Below are positions 17,174 to 26,056 of a DNA stretch of 64,000 nucleotides, in pieces (position 1 is the first letter of the stretch; the number at the start of each line of letters is the position of its first letter). The notes beneath the pieces were generated by a model. The model was given only the letters and a program-made list of their open reading frames with translations. It made no database searches and was not told where the DNA came from. The translations under genes were made by a program, and so were the position numbers. The stretch lies in NCBI GenBank assembly GCA_019510125.1, contig JAEKKX010000004.1, positions 310,001-374,000 on the forward strand. Reading direction: 5' to 3'. This DNA is from Lysobacterales bacterium (GTDB lineage Bacteria > Pseudomonadota > Gammaproteobacteria > Xanthomonadales > Xanthomonadaceae).

Positions 17174-18709
17174 CTAGACCGGCACCTGCAGCGCGATGCC
17201 CAGGCCGGCCATGCCCTCGGGCTCGTGCGCGAGGTCGGAGTGCAGCAGCGGACGTTCGTCCAGCCACGCCGGCGACAACGCGATCGCCAGCGTGCCGTTG
17301 GCGACGCGCAGTTCGAGCCGCGGGATCGATTCGGCCTCGTGCGAGCGGTGCAGCAGCACCGCCAGCCGCAGCAGCGCGGTGCAGCGCCTGGCGGGCAGCA
17401 GCAGGCGGTCGGGCAGGGCGTCCAGCAGCTTGTTCGAGATGTTGCGGCGGTGGTTGCGCACCAGCGCGGCGAGGAAAAGCTGCTCCTGCCGGGTGAAGCC
17501 GGAAATGTCGGAGTGCTCCAGCACGTAGGCGCCGTGCACGTGGTACTGGCTGTGCGCGATCGCCAGTCCGAGTTCGTGCACGCGCGCGGCCCACAGCAGC
17601 ATGCGCCGCTCGTCCTCGCCGAGGTTCCAGCGTTCGGCGACCTGGTCGAACAGCCGCATCGCGGTCTCCTCGACGCGCGCGGCCTGCGCGCGGTCGATGC
17701 CGTAGCGCTGCACCAGCGCGTCGATCGAGCCGTCGCGCGGGTCGTCGGCGCCGCCGCGGCCGAGCATGTCGTGCAGCACGCCCTCGCGCATCGCCGCCTT
17801 GCTCACGAGCATGCGCTTGAGCCCCAGCGTCTCGAACGCCGCCTCCAGCACCAGCACGCCGCCGGCGATGATCGGCCGGCGGTCCTCGGACAGCCCGGGC
17901 AGGTCGATGGCCTCGATGCGGTCGGCGGACAGCAGGCGGTCGCGGACCACCGGCAGCGCCTCGGCGGTCACCGCGCCCTTGGTCAGCTTCATCGCCGCGC
18001 AGATCTCGCCGATCGCCTTGTTGGTGCCGGACGAACCGATCGCTTCCTGCCAGCCCAGCGTGCGGTACAGGCCCGCGAACTGCTGGAACTCGGCCTCGAT
18101 CTCGGTCAGCGCCTCCTTCCAGCGCTTCTTGGTCAGCTTGCCGTTGGGGAAGAAGCGGCGGGTGCTGGCGACGCAGCCGATCTGCAGGCTCTCGCGCTCG
18201 ATCGCATCGAAGCCCGAGCCGATGATGCATTCGGTCGAGCCGCCGCCGATGTCGATCACCAGCCGCCGCTGCGCCGGCTTCGGCGGCTGGGCGTGGGCCA
18301 CGCCGAGGTAGATCAGGCGCGCCTCCTCGCGGCCCGACACGACTTCGATGGCGTGGCCGAGCGCGACTTCGCCCTCGCCGAGGAACACCTGCGGCTGGCG
18401 CAGCGCGCGCACCGTGTTGGTGGCGATCGCGCGCACCGCGTGCGGCGGGAAGTCGCGGATGCGCTCGCCGAAGCGCGACAGGCAGTCCAGGGCGCGCTGG
18501 CGGGCCTCGGGCGAGAGCCCGCCGCGCTCGTCGAGGCCGTCGGCCAGGCGCACGGTCTCGCGCAGGCGGTCGATGGTCCGCAACTGGCCCAGCACGTTGC
18601 GGGCGACGACCATGTGGAAGCTGTTCGAGCCGAGGTCGATGGCGGCGAGCAGGTCGCCTTCCTGCAACGGAAGGACGGGCGCGCGGCCGGAGGCGACGGA
18701 TCGATTCAA
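17174..18709 (-). CDS. ppx: Exopolyphosphatase (Ppx/GppA family)
   Basis: Hydrolyses terminal phosphate from inorganic polyphosphate and/or pppGpp. The protein is 511 aa, like E. coli Ppx. The actin-like ATPase fold starts with AAIDLGSNSFHMVVA (about 22-36) and carries the phosphate loop IDIGGGSTE. The C-terminal half includes an HD-like helical domain (about 320-510) as in the long Ppx form. It lies 152 bp downstream of ppk1 on the same strand, the usual ppk-ppx pairing for making and breaking polyphosphate. Confidence 0.93.
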   Translation of the reverse strand: MNRSVASGRAPVLPLQEGDLLAAIDLGSNSFHMVVARNVLGQLRTIDRLRETVRLADGLDERGGLSPEARQRALDCLSRFGERIRDFPPHAVRAIATNTVRALRQPQVFLGEGEVALGHAIEVVSGREEARLIYLGVAHAQPPKPAQRRLVIDIGGGSTECIIGSGFDAIERESLQIGCVASTRRFFPNGKLTKKRWKEALTEIEAEFQQFAGLYRTLGWQEAIGSSGTNKAIGEICAAMKLTKGAVTAEALPVVRDRLLSADRIEAIDLPGLSEDRRPIIAGGVLVLEAAFETLGLKRMLVSKAAMREGVLHDMLGRGGADDPRDGSIDALVQRYGIDRAQAARVEETAMRLFDQVAERWNLGEDERRMLLWAARVHELGLAIAHSQYHVHGAYVLEHSDISGFTRQEQLFLAALVRNHRRNISNKLLDALPDRLLLPARRCTALLRLAVLLHRSHEAESIPRLELRVANGTLAIALSPAWLDERPLLHSDLAHEPEGMAGLGIALQVPV

Positions 18710-18861
18710 GCGGAGGCCTTCTGGGGCTGGCCGGCGCGTACGCCGGCGAATGCCGCGCAGACTACCAACACGCCGGCCCGAACGGAACCGGTTTCACGCC
18801 TTCGACGATGGTCGGATCGACGAAGCGATCATCACTCGCATCGGCGCGGCCATCGACGCCG

Positions 18862-20988
18862 TCACAGGCCGAGCACGCCCAGCAGCGCGGCCTGCGCCGA
18901 GTGCGGCGGATGCGCGTCGTCGGGTTCGATCCGGCGGTAGCTGCCGTCCGCGAGCAGTTCCCAGGCGTTGAGGGTGTCGCGCAGGTAATTGTCCAGCGAT
19001 TCGGTCTTGACCCGCTTCGCCAGCTCCGGATCGAGGATCGGGAACCCGGTCTCCACCCGGCGCAGCAGGTTGCGCTCCAGCCAGTCGGCGCTGGAGCAGA
19101 ACAGTTCGGGCGCGTCGTCGTTGGCGAACCACCAGACCCGGCTGTGCTCGAGGAAGCGGCCGACGATCGAGCGCACGCGGATGCGGTCGGACACGCCGGG
19201 CATGCCCGGGCGCAGGGTGCAGGCGCTGCGCACGATCAGGTCGACCTCCACCCCCGCCTGCGAGGCCGCGTACAGCGCGCGGATCACCTGCGGCTCGTTC
19301 AGCGCGTTCATCTTGGCGATGATCCGCGCCGGGCGGCCGGCGAGCGCGTGCGCGGTCTCGCGCTCGATGCGCTCGAGCACGCCGGCGTGCAGCGTGAACG
19401 GCGACTGCAGCAGCCGGCGCAGCCGGATCGCCGGGGCGAGGCCGGAGATCTGCTGGAAGATCTGCTGCACGTCGCTGCCGATGGCGGGGTCGGCGGTGAT
19501 CAGGCCGAAGTCGGTGTACGCGCGCGAGGTGCCGGCGTGGTAGTTGCCGGTGCTCAGGTGGGTGTAGCGGCGCAGCGCGCGGCCTTCGCGGCGCACGATC
19601 AGCAGCATCTTGGCGTGGGTCTTGTAGCCGACCACGCCGTAGACCACCTGCACGCCGGCGTCCTGCAGGCGGTCGGCGAGGCGCAGGTTGGCCTCCTCGT
19701 CGAAGCGCGCGCGCAGTTCGACCACCACGGTCACGTCCTTGCCGTTGCGCGCGGCCTGGACCAGGTGCTCGACGATCGGCGAATCGCGGCCGGCGCGGTA
19801 CAGCGTCTGCTTGATCGCGAGGACGTTCGGGTCCTCGGCCGCCTGGCGGATGAGGTCGAGCACCGGCGAGAAGGCGTCGAACGGATGGTGCAGCAGCAGG
19901 TCGCCGGCGGCGACCCGCGCGAACACCGATTCGCCCTCCAGCGGTGTGCGCGGCTGGAACGTCGGGAACTTCAGGTCGGGGCGGTCCTCGAGGTCGTAGA
20001 CCTGGACGACGCGGTTGAGGTTGACCGGGCCGTTGATGCGGTAGACCGCGTTCTCGGGCAGGTCGAAGTTCTGCAGCAGGAAATGGACGATGTCCTGCGG
20101 GCACTGCTCGGCGATCTCCAGCCGCACCGCGCGCAGGTAGCCGCGGCCGAGCAGCTCGTCGCGCAGCGCCAGCGCGAGGTTCTCGACCTCCTCCTCGTCG
20201 ACGATCAGCTCGGAGTTGCGGGTGACGCGGAACTGGTAGGCGCCCTTGACCTTCATCCCCGGGAACAGCTCGCCGACGAATTCGGACAGGATCGACGACA
20301 GGAACACGTAATCGTGGCTGTCGTCCTCGCCGCGGTCTTCGTCGGGCACCCGGATGATCCGCGGCAGCGAGCGCGGCGCGCGCACGATCGCCAGGTGGGC
20401 CTCGCGGCCGAAGGCGTCGCGGCCTTCCAGCACCACCACCACGTTCAGCGACTTGTTGAGGATCTTCGGGAACGGGTGCGAGGGGTCCAGGCCCAGCGGC
20501 GAGAGCACCGGCATGATCTCGTCGAGGAAGTACTGCCGCAGCCAGGCGTTCTGCGCTTCGGTCCACTGCTCGCGCTGGAGCAGGCGGATGCCGGCGTCGA
20601 ACAGCGCCGGGCGCACGTCCTCGTAGAAGCAGCGGTACTGCTCGCGGACCAGTTCGGCGGCGCGCTCGTGGATGCGCTTGAGCAGGCTGGCGTGGGGGAT
20701 GCCGTCGGCGGCCAGCGGCATCCCGAAGTCGAGCGCGTGGCGCACGGTGGCGGCGCGGATCTCGAAGAACTCGTCGAGGTTGGTGCAGGAGATGCACAGG
20801 TAGCGCAGCCGTTCGAGCAGCGGCACCGACGGGTCCTGCGCCTGCGCCAGCACCCGGAAGTTGAAGTCGAGCTGCGACAGCTCGCGGTTGAGGTACAGCG
20901 CGCTGTCGCGCAGCGGATCGGCGTCCTGCGCGATCTCGGCGGCGGGCTGCGGGCGTGGGCGGGGGCGTTGCGCTCGACGGGGGCTCAT
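18862..20988 (-). CDS. ppk1: Polyphosphate kinase 1
   Basis: Reversible synthesis of polyphosphate from ATP, a peripheral membrane enzyme. The protein is 708 aa, typical length. The N-terminal domain has LNRELSQLDFNFRVL. The catalytic region contains VVGYKTHAKML with the autophosphorylated His (near residue 457) and RYTHLSTGNYH. The C-terminal domain includes SSADWLERNL. A basic, Pro/Arg-rich extension precedes the domain. Its ATG overlaps the phoR stop codon (ATGA), so phoR and ppk1 are translationally coupled, which links polyphosphate synthesis directly to Pho regulation. Confidence 0.97.
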   Translation of the reverse strand: MSPRRAQRPRPRPQPAAEIAQDADPLRDSALYLNRELSQLDFNFRVLAQAQDPSVPLLERLRYLCISCTNLDEFFEIRAATVRHALDFGMPLAADGIPHASLLKRIHERAAELVREQYRCFYEDVRPALFDAGIRLLQREQWTEAQNAWLRQYFLDEIMPVLSPLGLDPSHPFPKILNKSLNVVVVLEGRDAFGREAHLAIVRAPRSLPRIIRVPDEDRGEDDSHDYVFLSSILSEFVGELFPGMKVKGAYQFRVTRNSELIVDEEEVENLALALRDELLGRGYLRAVRLEIAEQCPQDIVHFLLQNFDLPENAVYRINGPVNLNRVVQVYDLEDRPDLKFPTFQPRTPLEGESVFARVAAGDLLLHHPFDAFSPVLDLIRQAAEDPNVLAIKQTLYRAGRDSPIVEHLVQAARNGKDVTVVVELRARFDEEANLRLADRLQDAGVQVVYGVVGYKTHAKMLLIVRREGRALRRYTHLSTGNYHAGTSRAYTDFGLITADPAIGSDVQQIFQQISGLAPAIRLRRLLQSPFTLHAGVLERIERETAHALAGRPARIIAKMNALNEPQVIRALYAASQAGVEVDLIVRSACTLRPGMPGVSDRIRVRSIVGRFLEHSRVWWFANDDAPELFCSSADWLERNLLRRVETGFPILDPELAKRVKTESLDNYLRDTLNAWELLADGSYRRIEPDDAHPPHSAQAALLGVLGL

Positions 20989-22325
20989 GCGGGATCCGCG
21001 GATGTGGCGTTGCTGGAATGCGATTCTCGCGCACGGACGCGCTCGCGTCCGAAGCGGCAGGCGAAACGGCTGCCGCGGCCGACCTCGCTCTCGATCTCCA
21101 GCCGCGCCTGGTGCAGGTTCAGCACGTGCTTGACGATCGACAGGCCGAGGCCGGTGCCGCCGCTCTCGCGCGAGCGGCTGGTGGAGACGCGGTAGAAGCG
21201 CTCGGTGATCCGCGGCAGGTGCGAGGCCGGGATGCCGTAGCCGGTGTCCTCGACCGCCAGCGACACGCCGCCGTCGGCCTCCGGCACGAATCGGACGCGG
21301 ATCGCGCCGCCCGCGGGGGTGTAGCGGATCGCGTTGCTGACGAGGTTGGAGAACGCGCTGTGCAGTTCCTTGGACGAGCCCTCGAGGTCGACGCCGGCCT
21401 CGTCCTGCACCGAGATCGTGTGCCGGCGCTGGCTCAGCGCCTCGGCCTCGCGGCGCATGGTCGCCAGCATCGACGCCATCGACACGGTTTCCTCGGGCAG
21501 GGCGTCCTGGGCCTCGAGCCGCGACAGGGTCAGCAGGTCCTCGACCAGTTGGGTCATCCGCTGCGACTGCCGCTGCATCTCGGTGAGCATCGGCGCCCAG
21601 TCCGGCTTTTCGTCGGGATCGAGCATGTCGAGGTAGCCGTGGACCACGGTCAGCGGCGTGCGCAGTTCGTGCGAGACGTTGGCGACGAAGTCGCGGCGCA
21701 TCTGCTCCAGGCGCATCACCTTGCTGACGTCGCGCGCGACCAGCAGCCACAGTTCGTCGGAATACGGGATCAGCCGCAGGCTCAGGCGCAGGTCGGGGCC
21801 GACCGGCGAGGCCACGTCGAGCAGCGGTTCGGCGTTGCGCCCGGTCGCCAGCCAGTGCGCCACCGGCAGCGGCTGCAGGCGCTCGCCGAGCGAGGCGCCG
21901 ATGTCGCGCGGGTAGCGCAGGCCGAGCAGCCGGGTCGAGGCCTCGTTGAACCACTGGATGCGCTGGCTGTTGCGCTCGACCACGACGATCGCGTCGGGCA
22001 GGGCGGCGGCCGCGGCGCGGTAGGCGCGCAGCATCGCCACCAGCCGGCGCTTGCGGCCGCGGACTTCGGCCTGGCTGCGGTGCAGCAGCCGGTCGAGCTG
22101 GTTCCACACGCCGTCGCCCGCCGGCGGCGCCTCGCGCTTGCGCGCGGTCAGGCGCAGCAGCAGCTTGCGCAGTTTCCAGTAGTGCCAGGCGACGACGCCC
22201 AGCGCGGCGAAGGTGAGCACCGGCCACGGCTGGCCGACGGCCAGGCCCAGCGCGAGCGCGATCGCCAGCACCAGGGCGAGCTGCCCCAGCGTCCTGAACC
22301 ACGCGTTGCGGGCGTCGATCGGCAT
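20985..22325 (-). CDS. phoR: Phosphate-sensing histidine kinase PhoR
   Basis: Membrane kinase that phosphorylates PhoB when phosphate is scarce, 446 aa. Two N-terminal helices (about 11-50) with almost no periplasmic loop are typical of PhoR. A PAS domain (about 105-200) follows. The H box ANVSHELRTPLTVVHGYL has its phosphorylated His near 219. The ATPase domain has NLVSNAIRYTP, DTGYGIP and GGTGLGLSIVKH. It lies 41 bp after phoB and overlaps ppk1. Confidence 0.95.
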   Translation of the reverse strand: MPIDARNAWFRTLGQLALVLAIALALGLAVGQPWPVLTFAALGVVAWHYWKLRKLLLRLTARKREAPPAGDGVWNQLDRLLHRSQAEVRGRKRRLVAMLRAYRAAAAALPDAIVVVERNSQRIQWFNEASTRLLGLRYPRDIGASLGERLQPLPVAHWLATGRNAEPLLDVASPVGPDLRLSLRLIPYSDELWLLVARDVSKVMRLEQMRRDFVANVSHELRTPLTVVHGYLDMLDPDEKPDWAPMLTEMQRQSQRMTQLVEDLLTLSRLEAQDALPEETVSMASMLATMRREAEALSQRRHTISVQDEAGVDLEGSSKELHSAFSNLVSNAIRYTPAGGAIRVRFVPEADGGVSLAVEDTGYGIPASHLPRITERFYRVSTSRSRESGGTGLGLSIVKHVLNLHQARLEIESEVGRGSRFACRFGRERVRARESHSSNATSADPA

Positions 22326-22366
22326 CCGTGCAGTCTACCGGCGTTCGCCCGCGGCGACCCGGACGG

Positions 22367-23056
22367 TCAAAGCGTCGCCGAGAAACGGTAGCCGGCGCCG
22401 CGCACGGTCTGCACCATCCCTTCGAGCTGCACCGGCTCCAGCGCGCGCCGCAGCCGGCGGATGTGCACGTCGACGGTGCGCTCCTCGACGTAGGTGTTGC
22501 CGCCCCAGACGTGGTCGAGCAACTGGTTGCGGGTGTAGACCCGCTCGGCGTGGGTCATGAAGAAGTGCAGCAGGCGGTATTCGGTCGGGCCCATCTGGAC
22601 CTGGGACTCGCCGGCGTACACGCGGTGCGAGGCGCCGTCGATGCGCAGGCCGCCGACCAGCACGCTGCCGTCCTCGTCGTCGTCGCGCGACCGGCGCAGC
22701 ACCGCGCGGATGCGGGCCAGCAGTTCGCGCGCCGAGAACGGCTTGACCACGTAGTCGTCGACCCCGGCCTCGAGCCCGCCGACGCGATCGTTCTCCTCGC
22801 CGCGGGCGGTGAGCATGATGATCGGGATCTCGCGGGTCAGGGTGTCGCGACGCCAGCGCCGCGCCAGCTCCAGGCCGCTGGTGCCGGGCAGCATCCAGTC
22901 GAGCAGGATCAGGTCGGGCACGCGCTCGGCGATGACGGTCTGGGCTTCGCGGGCGTCGCCGGCATGGACCGGCTCGTATTCGCCCTTGCGCAGGGCGAAG
23001 GCGACCATGTCGCGGATCGCGGGTTCGTCGTCGACGATGAGGATGCGCTTCTGCAT
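22367..23056 (-). CDS. phoB: Phosphate regulon response regulator PhoB
   Basis: A 229-aa OmpR-class regulator. The receiver has DDE-type acidic residues (ILIVDDEPAIRD), the acceptor Asp in LILLDWMLPGTSG (about 54) and the Lys in DDYVVKPFSARELLARI. The winged-helix domain includes GPTEYRLLHFFMTH and the recognition helix RTVDVHIRRLRRAL. It binds Pho boxes (tandem CTGTCAT-like half-sites with an 11-bp period). A matching site lies upstream of this gene, suggesting autoregulation, and heads the phoB-phoR-ppk1-ppx-GT4-PAP2 block. Confidence 0.96.
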   Translation of the reverse strand: MQKRILIVDDEPAIRDMVAFALRKGEYEPVHAGDAREAQTVIAERVPDLILLDWMLPGTSGLELARRWRRDTLTREIPIIMLTARGEENDRVGGLEAGVDDYVVKPFSARELLARIRAVLRRSRDDDEDGSVLVGGLRIDGASHRVYAGESQVQMGPTEYRLLHFFMTHAERVYTRNQLLDHVWGGNTYVEERTVDVHIRRLRRALEPVQLEGMVQTVRGAGYRFSATL

Positions 23057-23116
23057 GGGGATGACGGGTCTGCTGCGGGGGAGGTCCGGGCCGACGGTGC
23101 CGACCGGGCGCAGATC

Positions 23117-23150
23117 ACAGTAGACGACACTTTTGTGACCGGACGGTGAC
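23117..23150 (-). promoter_or_regulatory. phoB promoter with candidate Pho box
   Basis: On the minus strand GTCAC occurs at 23150-23146 and again at 23139-23135, an 11-bp period. A TACTGT -10 (23122-23117) follows 12 bases after the second half-site, the normal geometry of a PhoB-activated promoter where the box replaces the -35. Confidence 0.6.
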
Positions 23151-23290
23151 GACGGACATGCGCCGTCGAGGCGGGTTCCGCGGCGCCGCTCGACGTCGCG
23201 CAGGCGCAGCCGCCGGGGGTCGGAGACCGTCCGATCGGATGTGCCCGGGCCGTGCCTCCGGCTCAGGCCTCCGGGTCAGGCTTCCGCATC

Positions 23291-23318
23291 AGACCTGTCA
23301 GATCAGACCTGTCAGATC
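23291..23318. repeat. 14-bp perfect tandem duplication at the protease stop codon
   Basis: AGACCTGTCAGATC is present twice in tandem (23291-23304, 23305-23318). The second copy includes the stop codon of the minus-strand protease gene. Probably a recent slippage duplication. Confidence 0.85.
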
Positions 23319-24892
23319 CTGCGCTCGAGTTCGTCGTCGCGGACGCCCTGGCGGCGCAGTTCCAGCACCGAGGGGGTGATCTCGGCGATCCGCGCCTCGA
23401 TCCGGGCGCGGGCGTAGTAGTCGACTTCGGGCCGCTTGAGCAGGGTGTTGAGCTGGACCAGCGCCCGTTCCGGGCGGCCGTTCAGGACCTCGGCCTCGGC
23501 GTAGGCCTCGCCGGCGCGGACCGGGTCGCCCGCGGCCTCGCTGGCGCGGGCGAAGGTCTGCTGGAAGATCGGGTCGTCCTTCGCCGTGAGCAGCAGCGGC
23601 CGCAGCACGTTCTGGGCCCGGCGCCCGGCTTCGGCGTCGTTGCGCTCGACCAGCAGGCGGGCGTAGCTGAGGCTGGCGGCGCGGTGCCGCGGCATCCGCG
23701 CCAGCAGCGCCTCCAGGCGCCGGTCGGCCCCGGCGAGATCGCCGCCGTGGGCCTCGGACTCGGCCATCGCGATCACGATCCACGGATCGGCCGGATGGTC
23801 GGCGAGCAGCGGCGCGAGTTCCTTCTTCGCGGCGGCATGGTCGCCGTTGCGTTCGTGGGCGAGCGCCAGGCCGTAGCGCTGCGGGTCGGTGAGCGGCTTC
23901 GCCTTGCGCATGCGCTCGTATTCGCGGACGGCCTCGGCGGCGGTGTTGGCGCTGAGCACCCGGATGCGCTCGCGCGCCCAGCCGAACTGCACGTCGTCGC
24001 TGCCGGCCGCGTCGCCGGACACGCGCAGCCCCGGCGGCAGCAGCGGATTGCCGCCCGGCACGCCGCCGGCATCGATCGCCGGCGGCTTCGCCGCGAGGGT
24101 CTCGGCGCGGGCGCGGGCCTCGCTGATGCGGGTGGTCGTGACCGGGTGGGTCTGCAGGTAGCTCGGCGTGCGCTCGCGCTCGCCGCCCTGGTTCACCCGC
24201 GAGATCGACTGCATCTCCTCGAACATGCGGACCATCGCCTGCGGGTCGTAGCCGGCGCGCACGAGGGTCTGGATGCCGATCCGGTCGGCCTCCGCCTCGT
24301 TCGAGCGGGTGTAGTCGATCTGGCGCTGGACCATCAGCCCCTGCGCGGTGGCCAGCGCGGCCATGGAGGCGTCGTCCGACGACGAACCGCCGGCCGACTC
24401 CGCCACCGCGATCGCGCCGAGCATCGCCAGCAGGATCGGCACGCTGTCCTTCTGCGCCCGTTCGGCGGCGCGCAGGACGTGGGTCTGGGTGACGTGGGCG
24501 ACTTCGTGGGCGAGCACGCCGGCGACTTCGTCCTCGTTCTCGGCCGCCAGGATCATGCCGGCGTTCGCGCCGATGTAGCCGCCGAGCGTCGCGAACGCGT
24601 TGAACTGGCGGTCCTTGAGCATGAAGAAGGTGAACGACTGCTGCGGCTTGTCGCTCGCGGCCGCCAGCCGGTGCCCCACCGACTGCAGCCAGCCGTCGAC
24701 CAGCGGGTCGTCGAGCACGTAGTCGTAGTGGCGCAACTGGGCCAGCATCATGCCGCCGTATTCGGCCTGCTTGGCCGGGTTCAGCAGCTCGTTCGCGGAC
24801 GAGCCGATGTCCGGCAGCTTCGTCTCCTGCGCCGGCGCGACGGTCGCGGCGATCGCGAGGGTGAAGGCGGCGAGGGTGGCCGGCAGGCGCAT
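23312..24892 (-). CDS. Periplasmic M48 metalloprotease with TPR repeats (BepA-like)
   Basis: BepA-type zinc proteases act in the periplasm on outer-membrane protein and LPS-transport assembly. The protein is 526 aa. A signal peptide (about 1-21, cleavage after APA) is followed by the M48 domain with zinc motif LAHEVAHVTQTH and the third ligand in EAEADRIG, then a C-terminal TPR array (about 330-510). The start MRLPATLAAFTLAIAA is chosen because the longer frame would bury the signal peptide. The gene is divergent from the glutaredoxin gene. Confidence 0.93.
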   Translation of the reverse strand: MRLPATLAAFTLAIAATVAPAQETKLPDIGSSANELLNPAKQAEYGGMMLAQLRHYDYVLDDPLVDGWLQSVGHRLAAASDKPQQSFTFFMLKDRQFNAFATLGGYIGANAGMILAAENEDEVAGVLAHEVAHVTQTHVLRAAERAQKDSVPILLAMLGAIAVAESAGGSSSDDASMAALATAQGLMVQRQIDYTRSNEAEADRIGIQTLVRAGYDPQAMVRMFEEMQSISRVNQGGERERTPSYLQTHPVTTTRISEARARAETLAAKPPAIDAGGVPGGNPLLPPGLRVSGDAAGSDDVQFGWARERIRVLSANTAAEAVREYERMRKAKPLTDPQRYGLALAHERNGDHAAAKKELAPLLADHPADPWIVIAMAESEAHGGDLAGADRRLEALLARMPRHRAASLSYARLLVERNDAEAGRRAQNVLRPLLLTAKDDPIFQQTFARASEAAGDPVRAGEAYAEAEVLNGRPERALVQLNTLLKRPEVDYYARARIEARIAEITPSVLELRRQGVRDDELERRI

Positions 24893-25108
24893 GGACGGGA
24901 TCCGCAGCGGAATGTTCGGTGGACAGGATGACGCCTGCGGTCGCCGGCGGCGTGAATGTGCTGTTAATCGGGCCCTGGGCGGCGCCACCGGCGTCTGGTG
25001 GATCGCAGCGTTTCCCGATCCGCGACGCCGCGCGGGTGGAAATGGCCCGCACGCCCCCCCATGATGGCCCCGTTGCGCGCCGACCGCCGGCGCCGCCAGG
25101 AGACTCCC

Positions 25109-25387
25109 TTGAGCCAGCCGTCCCAGCCGCCGATCACGCTGTACACCACCGCGATCTGCCCCTACTGCATTTCCGCCAAGAACTTCCTGAAGAGCAAGGG
25201 CCTGTCGTGGACCGAGGTCCGGGTCGACACCGATCCGGCCGAGCGCGAGCGCATGGTCGAACGCGCCGGCCGCACCAGCGTGCCGCAGATCTTCGTCGGC
25301 GACGTCCACGTCGGCGGCTTCGACGACATGATGGCGCTGCACCGCGCCGGCAAGTTCGAGCCGCTGTTGTCGGGGGCCGGCGCATGA
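25109..25387 (+). CDS. grxC: Glutaredoxin 3
   Basis: A 92-aa dithiol glutaredoxin with active site TAICPYCISAK and the glutathione-site residues TSVPQIFVGD and GGFDD. It reduces disulfides and glutathionylated proteins in the cytoplasm. The start is TTG at 25109, six bases after an AGGAG site; the upstream frame is open but has no ribosome site and an implausible sequence. It overlaps the next gene by ATGA, so the two redox proteins are made together. Confidence 0.92.
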   Translation: MSQPSQPPITLYTTAICPYCISAKNFLKSKGLSWTEVRVDTDPAERERMVERAGRTSVPQIFVGDVHVGGFDDMMALHRAGKFEPLLSGAGA

Positions 25388-25782
25388 GCGCCGCGGACCG
25401 CGACGAGAAGGACCGCGTCGCCGAGTTCACCGCGTTCCGCCAGCGCATGAACGCGCGCATCCTCGCCGAGCCCAACCAGGTCGTCCGCCGGTTCTTCGCG
25501 CTGGACACCCAGACCTACCAGGCCGGTGCGCTCGACGTGAAGACCAAGGAGCTGCTGGGCCTGGTCGCTTCGCTGGTGCTGCGTTGCGACGACTGCATCA
25601 GCTACCACGTCGCCCAGTGCCGCGAGGCCGGGGTGAACCGCGACGAGATGTTCGAAGCGTTCTCGGTCGGGCTGGTGGTCGGCGGTTCGATCGTGATCCC
25701 GCACCTGCGCCGCGCGGTCGACTTCCTCGACCGGCTGGAGCAGGGCGAAGCCGCCGCCGCGCCGGCCCACGACCACGCCTGA
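25384..25782 (+). CDS. AhpD-like carboxymuconolactone-decarboxylase-family protein
   Basis: A 132-aa all-helical protein with the redox-active motif LRCDDCISYHVAQC (CxxC followed by His), as in AhpD-type peroxidase partners rather than true decarboxylases. The start ATG overlaps the grxC stop codon. Coupling to glutaredoxin suggests a thiol-dependent peroxidase or disulfide-relay function (inference). The His-rich tail AHDHA is of unknown relevance. Confidence 0.85.
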   Translation: MSAADRDEKDRVAEFTAFRQRMNARILAEPNQVVRRFFALDTQTYQAGALDVKTKELLGLVASLVLRCDDCISYHVAQCREAGVNRDEMFEAFSVGLVVGGSIVIPHLRRAVDFLDRLEQGEAAAAPAHDHA

Positions 25783-26056
25783 CGGGCCCGGGCCGCGCCT
25801 GCGGCCGCCACGCCAGCCCCGCGGGCGTCGCCGCGCCGGCCTGCGACCATCGTCTGAACGCGCCGTTCGAGCAGGGGCGGCGCGGTTCCGGCATAATTCG
25901 GCAGTTGTTGCGCCGCCTTCCGTCCTCCGGACGCGCCCGCGGCGGTCCCTGACGCTTCCCGACGACGCCGGGCGCCCGCGCATGCGCACCGGGCCGCCGG
26001 AACCGTGTCGGAGCCGTGTCTGAATTCGCGCCGGAACCCACGCTGGAACACACCCC

